Shown here: piece after piece, positions 1 through 5,569 of the stretch
Layout: each line of letters begins with the position of its first letter
How positions within the stretch are numbered: position 1 is the first letter of the stretch
Assembly (NCBI GenBank): GCA_001805205.1
Contig: MHER01000035.1
Location: 1 to 9,423, forward strand
Origin: Nitrospirae bacterium RIFCSPLOW2_12_42_9
GTDB lineage: Bacteria > Nitrospirota > 9FT-COMBO-42-15 > HDB-SIOI813
Length of the DNA stretch: 9,423 nt
Direction: 5' to 3'
Made by a program: the position numbers and the translations under genes
The notes under the pieces: generated by a model
The model's database searches: none
What the model was told of the DNA's origin: nothing
The model's input: the letters and a program-made list of their open reading frames with translations, nothing else

Positions 1-162
1 TATGCCTCATAGTAAGGCTATAACCTTACTGTCAAAGAATCCTTATTATTGGGTGGGGCTCTCTGGCACAGGTTAAAGGGTTTTTATAGTCTGTCTATGT
101 TTGATTATAAAAATTCATACTATTATCCTTTCCTTACTTTTCTGGTTTATTTTCAGCAGAAA

Positions 163-1185
163 ATGAAACAACGTATTGAAGATTTTGATTACGAATTTGA
201 TCCGGAATTGATAGCTCAATATCCATCAGAGAAACGTGACCATTCAAGGCTATTGGTACTTGACAGAATGAGTGGCCTGATTAAACACAGGAGATTTTTC
301 GAGATAAGGGATTATCTTAAACCAGGGGATGTGCTTGTTCTTAATAATACGAAAGTAGTTCCCTGCCGGCTTTTTGGAAAAAAGGCAAAGACAGGTGGTT
401 CTGTTGAATTATTATTAATAAAAAAGCTTGGGAATGACATCTGGGAGGTAATGGCAAAGGGGAGGGTGAATAAAGGGACGAGGATTATTTTTACGTCCTC
501 CTTCTCATGTGAGGTGATGGAAAGTAGTCATGAACGTACTGTGGTCAGGTTTTATTATAAGGGTGATTGGGTGGATCATATTTCAAGGATCGGGAGTGTC
601 CCTATCCCCCCTTATATAAAAAGGGAACCCATAGAGGAGGACCGGGAGTGGTACCAGACCGTCTATGCAAAAGAAGATGGGTCGATTGCAGCCCCTACAG
701 CCGGCCTTCATTTCACTGAAGACATTTTGTACTCTTTAAGTTCAGATGGAATAATGATAGTATTTATTACACTCCATGTAGGTACTGGAACCTTCAAGCC
801 TGTAAAGGCAGAGTTGATTGAGGATCATAAGATGGGCTATGAATGGTTTGAGGTTGGTAAAGAAGCAGTTGATATCATAAAGAAGGCCAGGTGTAACAAT
901 GGGAGGATTGTGGCAGCAGGCACTACAGCGGTCAGGGCCTTAGAGAAGGCAGCTATTGATGGTGAGTTGAAACCTGCAAAAGGGGAGACGGATCTTTTTA
1001 TTTACCCCGGGTTCAAGTTCAATGTGGTGGATTCAATGATCACAAACTTCCATCTGCCAAAGTCAACGCTCCTTATGCTTGTTATGGCATTTGCCGGCAG
1101 GGAAAACATCCTGAATGCTTATAATGAGGCTGTAAGACTACGGTACAGGTTTTATAGTTACGGTGATGCCATGCTTATTATCTGA
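163..1185 (+). CDS. queA: S-adenosylmethionine:tRNA ribosyltransferase-isomerase (QueA)
   Basis: QueA transfers and rearranges the ribosyl part of S-adenosylmethionine onto 7-aminomethyl-7-deazaguanine in tRNA, giving epoxyqueuosine at wobble position 34 of GUN anticodons; it is cytoplasmic. From the ATG at 163 the protein is 340 residues, the usual family length. Family signatures are visible: FDYEFDPELIAQYP near the N-terminus, LNNTKV (60-65), APTAGLHFT (177-185), HVGTGTFKPV (205-214), AAGTTAVRALE (about 251-261), ITNFHLPKSTLLML (293-306) and the C-terminal RYRFYSYGDAMLI (327-339). The frame stays open upstream to a TTG at 49, but those 38 residues match nothing in the family, so 163 is preferred even though its Shine-Dalgarno (AGCAGA just upstream) is poor. 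The next gene starts 16 bp after the stop, suggesting co-transcription. No other queuosine gene is in the window. The identification is firm; only the start is slightly uncertain. Confidence 0.96.
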   Translation: MKQRIEDFDYEFDPELIAQYPSEKRDHSRLLVLDRMSGLIKHRRFFEIRDYLKPGDVLVLNNTKVVPCRLFGKKAKTGGSVELLLIKKLGNDIWEVMAKGRVNKGTRIIFTSSFSCEVMESSHERTVVRFYYKGDWVDHISRIGSVPIPPYIKREPIEEDREWYQTVYAKEDGSIAAPTAGLHFTEDILYSLSSDGIMIVFITLHVGTGTFKPVKAELIEDHKMGYEWFEVGKEAVDIIKKARCNNGRIVAAGTTAVRALEKAAIDGELKPAKGETDLFIYPGFKFNVVDSMITNFHLPKSTLLMLVMAFAGRENILNAYNEAVRLRYRFYSYGDAMLII

Positions 1186-1190
1186 CGTTA

Positions 1191-1195
1191 TGAGG
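1191..1195 (+). promoter_or_regulatory. Ribosome binding site of the SPOR-domain gene
   Basis: TGAGG lies 6 nt before the ATG at 1202, in the 16-bp gap after the queA stop. It supports that start codon and translation from a shared queA transcript. Confidence 0.6.
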
Positions 1196-1201
1196 TTATA
1201 A

Positions 1202-1873
1202 ATGCGGGATTTGAGAAACATAAGGTATAAAGGCGTGAAAAATAAAAAAAACAATCTCTCCAGATTTTCCATTATAGCATTAATAGTTATAATAGCAGCA
1301 GGGATTGGGATGATGATATTGATCCCAAAGATAAAAAAGGGCCGGTCATCACCAGAGCTTATCCCGGGTCAGATCATTACAAAGGAACAACTTCAAAAAG
1401 AACAGGAAGTCCTTCCAGAAAAAGATAATACATCCAACCCTGATTCCTTTACATTCTATAAGGCCTTAAGCAGTAAGGAAGATGATGTAGTGCCGTTAAG
1501 TGAAGAGAATGTTCAATCAGTAAAGAAAGACGAGGTTGAGTTAAACCCTCCCCGGGAGGAAGAGTTGAAGAAGATAGATAATGACATAGCAAAACATGCT
1601 GAAAAAAAGAAAGAAGAATCTGATATCTACTCTGTTCAGGTTGCAGCCCTGAGTAAAGAGTCTAAAGCCAATGAGATAATATCAAACCTGAAGGGGAAGG
1701 GATATGCACCATATCTTATAAAAGAAGAGAATAAGAGAGGCGGAGGACTATTCAAGATAAGGGTTGGCAGATTTCACTCTCTTGTGGATGCACAGGAAGT
1801 AGCACAGGTAATTAAAAAGGACGGATACGATACCTATGTTATAAAGATAGACAATACTAATCCCTCCCACTAA
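1202..1873 (+). CDS. Membrane-anchored SPOR-domain protein
   Basis: This 223-residue protein has the layout of a bitopic envelope protein. A short basic N-terminus (R/K-rich, 1-21) is followed by one hydrophobic segment (about 22-42), then a Lys/Glu-rich, low-complexity linker (about 45-138), then a C-terminal SPOR domain (about 141-216). The SPOR domain opens with YSVQVAAL, has a central KGYAPYLIK and an FKIRVGRF strand, and ends DGYDTYVIKI, matching the family's repeat pattern. SPOR domains bind peptidoglycan stripped of stem peptides and often localise to division sites, as in FtsN, DamX and DedD. The charge pattern predicts a cytoplasmic N-terminus and a periplasmic C-terminus. The linker contains FYKAL (85-89), resembling a short FYxxL motif seen before SPOR domains in related proteins. 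Lying between queA and comM, it probably shares their mRNA. The SPOR call is strong, but a specific role in division is inference; it should not be called FtsN from this evidence. Confidence 0.88.
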   Translation: MRDLRNIRYKGVKNKKNNLSRFSIIALIVIIAAGIGMMILIPKIKKGRSSPELIPGQIITKEQLQKEQEVLPEKDNTSNPDSFTFYKALSSKEDDVVPLSEENVQSVKKDEVELNPPREEELKKIDNDIAKHAEKKKEESDIYSVQVAALSKESKANEIISNLKGKGYAPYLIKEENKRGGGLFKIRVGRFHSLVDAQEVAQVIKKDGYDTYVIKIDNTNPSH

Positions 1874-1929
1874 GACCAGCTCAAATAAAAGAATATTATA
1901 GTAAGTGATCATAAAAAAGGCGGTGAAAT

Positions 1930-3462
1930 ATGCTTGCGCGTGTATACAGTAGTATGATGACAGGTATAGATGCCTCTGTTGTTGAGGTAGAGGCGGATAT
2001 TGTATACGGTCTTCCCATGTTTACAATAGTAGGACTTCCTGATGCAGCGGTACGTGAGAGCAGGGAAATGGTCAGGGCGGCCCTGAGGAACGGGGGTTTT
2101 AATTTCCCATCAAAAAAGATTACAGTAAATCTCGCACCTGCAAATGTGAAAAAAGAGGGGGCGCTCTATGATCTTCCTGTTGCTGTTGCCATATTGTGTG
2201 CTGAAGGGGTTGTAGAAAAGGATAGGGTTAATGATTACATACTCATCGGGGAGCTCTCACTCGATGGCCATGTCAAGCCTGTCTGTGGTGCATTATCTAT
2301 CGCCGCATTGGCCAGGGAAAAGGGATTCAGGGGTGTTTTCATCCCTTCAGAAAATGCATCAGAGGCTGCAATGATACCGGATATAGAGATTTACGGTGTT
2401 AAGACCATCTCACAGGTTATAGGTTTTTTTCAGAATAATACAGACTTGAAACCATACAAGACAGAAAGAGATAAAATGTTATTAATGGGTTCTGAATATG
2501 ATGAGGACCTTGCAGATGTAAGAGGGCAGGAGTATGCAAAGAGGGGATTGGAGGTTGCAGCAGCAGGCGGCCATAACATGCTGATGATCGGGCCACCTGG
2601 TTCCGGAAAGACCATGCTTGCAAAGAGGATTCCAACAATACTTCCTGACATGAGTTTTGATGAGGCGATAGAGACTACAAAGATATACAGCCTGATTGGC
2701 GGGCTTGATAGTGATAGGCATGTCTTTATAAGAAGACCGTTCAGGGCGCCGCACCATACGATCTCTTACGTGGGTATGGCCGGTGGTGGTAATATGCCAA
2801 GGCCTGGTGAGATAAGCCTCGCACACAATGGTGTCCTGTTTATCGATGAACTCCCTGAATACAGACGTGATGTATTGGAGGTGCTCAGACAGCCCATAGA
2901 GGATAGGTGCGTAACAATATGTCGTTCCGGCTCCACTATTACATATCCCGCACGGTTTATGCTGGTTTGTGCGATGAACCCCTGTCCATGCGGACATTTC
3001 ATGGACCCCAAAAAGGAATGTCTCTGTACACCATTGCAGATACAGAGGTATAGCAGTAAGGTATCCGGTCCTTTATTGGACAGGATAGATATGCATATAA
3101 GCCTCCCTCCTGTGTCATTAAGAGACATGACTTCAAACAGCTCAGGGGAGACATCAGGGCATATAAGAAAGCGCGTAAACAGGGCAAGGGAGATACAAAG
3201 GGAAAGATATAAGGATGAGAAGAATATATATTCCAATACTGATATAAACGGCAGTCATGTGGGTAAATATTGCAGGCTTGACAGAAAATCCAGGGAGATA
3301 ATGGAGATTGCCATGAGCAAGCTGGGCCTCAGTGCGAGGGCATATGAAAGGATATTAAAAGTGGCGAGGACAATAGCCGACCTTGAGTCAAGGGAGGATA
3401 TACTACCGCAGGACATATCAGAGGCAATAGGCTACAGGACCCTCGACAGGGGAGGTTTATAA
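1930..3462 (+). CDS. comM: YifB/ComM family Mg-chelatase-like AAA+ ATPase
   Basis: ComM is a hexameric helicase that promotes branch migration when single-stranded DNA integrates during natural transformation. The family is also widespread in bacteria not known to be competent. This 510-residue protein is full length. It has the N-terminal ChlI/Lon-fold domain (about 1-165, starting MLARVYSSMMTGIDA), the AAA+ core (about 190-395) and the C-terminal Mg-chelatase lid (about 405-505). Walker A is GPPGSGKT (221-228) and Walker B is VLFIDE (302-307), followed by AMNPCPCG with sensor-1 Asn350. Cys352, Cys354, Cys364 and Cys366 form a tight four-cysteine cluster typical of the family and possibly metal-binding. 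SGPLLDRID (379-387) contains the expected arginine finger, and GLSARAYERILKVARTIAD (466-484) carries the sensor-2 arginine. The start has a purine-rich AAGGCGGTGA just upstream. A 56-bp gap without a terminator separates it from the SPOR gene. No other competence gene is in the window. Confidence 0.95.
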   Translation: MLARVYSSMMTGIDASVVEVEADIVYGLPMFTIVGLPDAAVRESREMVRAALRNGGFNFPSKKITVNLAPANVKKEGALYDLPVAVAILCAEGVVEKDRVNDYILIGELSLDGHVKPVCGALSIAALAREKGFRGVFIPSENASEAAMIPDIEIYGVKTISQVIGFFQNNTDLKPYKTERDKMLLMGSEYDEDLADVRGQEYAKRGLEVAAAGGHNMLMIGPPGSGKTMLAKRIPTILPDMSFDEAIETTKIYSLIGGLDSDRHVFIRRPFRAPHHTISYVGMAGGGNMPRPGEISLAHNGVLFIDELPEYRRDVLEVLRQPIEDRCVTICRSGSTITYPARFMLVCAMNPCPCGHFMDPKKECLCTPLQIQRYSSKVSGPLLDRIDMHISLPPVSLRDMTSNSSGETSGHIRKRVNRAREIQRERYKDEKNIYSNTDINGSHVGKYCRLDRKSREIMEIAMSKLGLSARAYERILKVARTIADLESREDILPQDISEAIGYRTLDRGGL

Positions 3463-3468
3463 GGTAAT

Positions 3469-5511
3469 TTAATCCTGTTTCTTTCCGAGGACCCTCTCTA
3501 ATGTTCCATTCAGTAATTGTATATTGTAAGGTTTTGAGAGGGCAGCGGTAAATCCATAATCCATGTAATGGGTCATGATCAGGTCTTTTGAATAGCCACT
3601 CAGGGCTATTCCCTTTACTCCATGGTCTATATCATGAAGCCTCTTTATCGCAATATCACCACCCATTCCATTGGGGACAACAAGGTCGAGGATTACCGCA
3701 TCAAATGGTTCGCCCCTTTCCTTTGCCTTTATATAAAGTGCTATCGCCTCATTTCCATCCTTTGAGGATTCAATATAATAACCACAGTGCATTAGCATGT
3801 CTCCTGTAATATCCCTTACTATTTCATCATCGTCCATAATGAGGATCCTCTTTTTTCTTATAGTCTCCATCTCTCCGGTGACCTCAGTTTCTGTCTTCTT
3901 TTTCAGTGAAGCAGGCAGATACAGATGGAAGGTAGTACCGGCGCCTGGCATGGATTCTACGGTGATAAATCCTTCATGTTTCCTTATGATTGAATGGCAA
4001 ATGGTCAGACCGAGTCCCATACCTTTCTTAACCCCTCTCTCTTTTGTTGAGAAATAGGGATCAAATATCCTTGATATCTCTTCAACCTGGATACCCCTGC
4101 CACGGTCTCTTATCGATACCTTAACATAGCTCCCCTCTTTTATTGGCAGGTTATCCTTTTCTGTAATTTCTAAGTTTGTTGCAGAGATATCTATTTTACC
4201 CCCTTCGGGCATAGCCTCTGCAGCATTCGTTAAGATATTGATGATAACATTCCTGATCTGTCCTTCATCTATTTCAACAGGGTAGAGGTTATCCGGCAGG
4301 TTATATTCAAAAGTAATATTTGTATCCTTAATTAAAGGACAATGTGCTTCTTTGAGTAACTGTTGAACCCGGGTCACCTTTTTAACAGGTTCTCCTCCTT
4401 TTGAGAATGTGATAAGACGGCTTGTAATCTCTCTGGCCTCAAAGCATGATTTTTCTGCTGTTGATAGTCTCTTGAATATCATATCTTCCGGATCCAGATA
4501 TTGTTTTACAAGGGAGATATTTCCAAGTATCCCGGTAAGGAGGTTATTGAAGTCATGGGCAACGCCACTGGCAAGGATTCCTATGGATTCGAGCCTGCGG
4601 AGTTTTTCGAGTTCATATTCTATCTTCTTACGTTCTGAAATATCAATAGCGATACTGAGTATGCACGGGACATTATCAATCATCACGCGAATCCCTGTAA
4701 AATAAAATGGTATCTTCTCCCCTCTTTTTGTAACTAATGTGGATTCGACACTTGAATATCCTTTATCAAAGGTATCTTTTATAGTTTTATTTACAAGCCC
4801 CCGATCCTGCTCAACGATAAAATCGAGTGGATTACTTACTGATATCTCATCCGCTGTATATCCTATAACATTCTCGCCATATTTATTCCATCGAAGCATC
4901 TTTCCATTGAAGTCAAAGAGACAGAAAATCCCGGGCAGGCTTTCTATTAATATATTGGAGAAGTCTTTTTCTTTTAACAAATTCTCTTCTATACTTTTAC
5001 AATCCGTAATATCTGTTATGGATAACATGATATGTTTTACTTCAGGATATTTTTTATCCATAATGGATATGCCTTCAAGCAAGGCATAGAATACGATGTC
5101 ATCATTTTTAATCAGCCTCATCTGGCACTTCTGACACATATCAGTCTTGATGACATTTTTGAAAAAGTTATAAAAGGCAGGTCTTGTATCAGATGGAATA
5201 AAATGGTCAAAATGGGTATTTATTAGTTTGATCCTCTCAATACCCAGAAGGCCGGTCAGGGTCAGGTTTGCGTCAATGATATTTCCCTGTTCATCGAGGG
5301 TGACATATCCAACAGGTGCAAAGTCATATAGTTCCTGGTACTTATTAAGTAAATTATCTGTTTCTGATTTTGCCTGCATCAGATCTTCATTCTGTGCCTC
5401 CAGCTCGCTCTGTTGCACCTCAAGTTCATTAATCAAGGCCAGAATATCATCTTCTGTCATTGAGTGGATATCGATTTGGTGGGACTTCGACAATTTCTTT
5501 CCTGCATCCAT
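3469..5511 (-). CDS. Soluble PAS-PAS hybrid histidine kinase with C-terminal receiver domain
   Basis: This 680-residue signalling kinase has no hydrophobic segment, so it should be cytoplasmic. In order it has a coiled coil (about 20-62, rich in Leu/Glu/Gln), a first PAS domain (about 63-170), a second PAS domain (about 183-293, ending DISERKK), a dimerisation/phosphoacceptor domain with H-box GVAHDFNNLLTG (His319), and an ATPase domain. The ATPase shows N-box NVIINILTNAAEAM (421-434), G1 DRGRG (469-473), F-box IFDPYFSTK (482-490) and G2 GMGLGL (497-502). A receiver domain (about 554-675) has acidic Asp560-562, phosphoacceptor Asp609, Ser638 and Lys660. All catalytic residues appear intact. 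The receiver may accept phosphate from His319 and pass it on, or act as a regulatory sink. There is no DNA-binding output domain and no partner regulator in the window, so signal and output are unknown. It lies 58 bp downstream of the synthetase-GNAT gene on the same strand. Confidence 0.95.
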   Translation of the reverse strand: MDAGKKLSKSHQIDIHSMTEDDILALINELEVQQSELEAQNEDLMQAKSETDNLLNKYQELYDFAPVGYVTLDEQGNIIDANLTLTGLLGIERIKLINTHFDHFIPSDTRPAFYNFFKNVIKTDMCQKCQMRLIKNDDIVFYALLEGISIMDKKYPEVKHIMLSITDITDCKSIEENLLKEKDFSNILIESLPGIFCLFDFNGKMLRWNKYGENVIGYTADEISVSNPLDFIVEQDRGLVNKTIKDTFDKGYSSVESTLVTKRGEKIPFYFTGIRVMIDNVPCILSIAIDISERKKIEYELEKLRRLESIGILASGVAHDFNNLLTGILGNISLVKQYLDPEDMIFKRLSTAEKSCFEAREITSRLITFSKGGEPVKKVTRVQQLLKEAHCPLIKDTNITFEYNLPDNLYPVEIDEGQIRNVIINILTNAAEAMPEGGKIDISATNLEITEKDNLPIKEGSYVKVSIRDRGRGIQVEEISRIFDPYFSTKERGVKKGMGLGLTICHSIIRKHEGFITVESMPGAGTTFHLYLPASLKKKTETEVTGEMETIRKKRILIMDDDEIVRDITGDMLMHCGYYIESSKDGNEAIALYIKAKERGEPFDAVILDLVVPNGMGGDIAIKRLHDIDHGVKGIALSGYSKDLIMTHYMDYGFTAALSKPYNIQLLNGTLERVLGKKQD

Positions 5512-5519
5512 TGGAAATT

Positions 5520-5524
5520 ACCTT
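5520..5524 (-). promoter_or_regulatory. Ribosome binding site of the histidine kinase gene
   Basis: On the minus strand AAGGT lies 8 nt before the ATG at 5511. It favours this start over the internal Met18, which would still keep the whole coiled coil. Confidence 0.55.
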
Positions 5525-5540
5525 GGTTTAGTTTTACCTG

Positions 5541-5569
5541 ACAGTATCACACTTCAATATTACCGTCAA
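5541..5569 (-). promoter_or_regulatory. Candidate sigma-70-type promoter for the histidine kinase
   Basis: Read on the minus strand, TTGACG (5569-5564) is a five-of-six match to a -35 box and begins immediately after the TAA stop of the synthetase-GNAT gene. After a 17-nt spacer comes TACTGT (5546-5541). It keeps the three most conserved -10 positions and is preceded by TGA, an extended -10 element. Transcription would start near 5534, giving a leader of about 23 nt that contains the AAGGT ribosome site. The geometry is good but the -10 box is weak, so this is a prediction only. It does not exclude read-through from the upstream gene. Confidence 0.45.

Noticed and set aside
11..30. Inverted repeat AGTAAGG / CCTTACT with a 6-nt loop
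   Set aside because: The stem is only 7 bp and is not followed by a T-run, so it is not a convincing terminator; it may be incidental.
2..76. Open frame of 24 codons ending in TAA at 74-76, possibly the tail of an upstream gene
   Set aside because: Too short to recognise any family and within what chance allows in AT-rich DNA; it could be real, but the window edge prevents a decision.
49..162. In-frame extension of queA from a TTG at 49 (38 extra residues, partly hydrophobic)
   Set aside because: The extension has no QueA similarity and makes the protein longer than the family norm; the ATG at 163 gives the expected N-terminus and length.
2482..3236. Long minus-strand open frames opposite comM
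   Set aside because: They have no recognisable domains and lie fully inside a well-supported AAA+ gene; they are antisense shadows.
5512..5569. Three spaced GGTAA words on the minus strand between the synthetase-GNAT and kinase genes
   Set aside because: Spacing is irregular and the words are short and AT-rich; this is not enough to call an operator or repeat.
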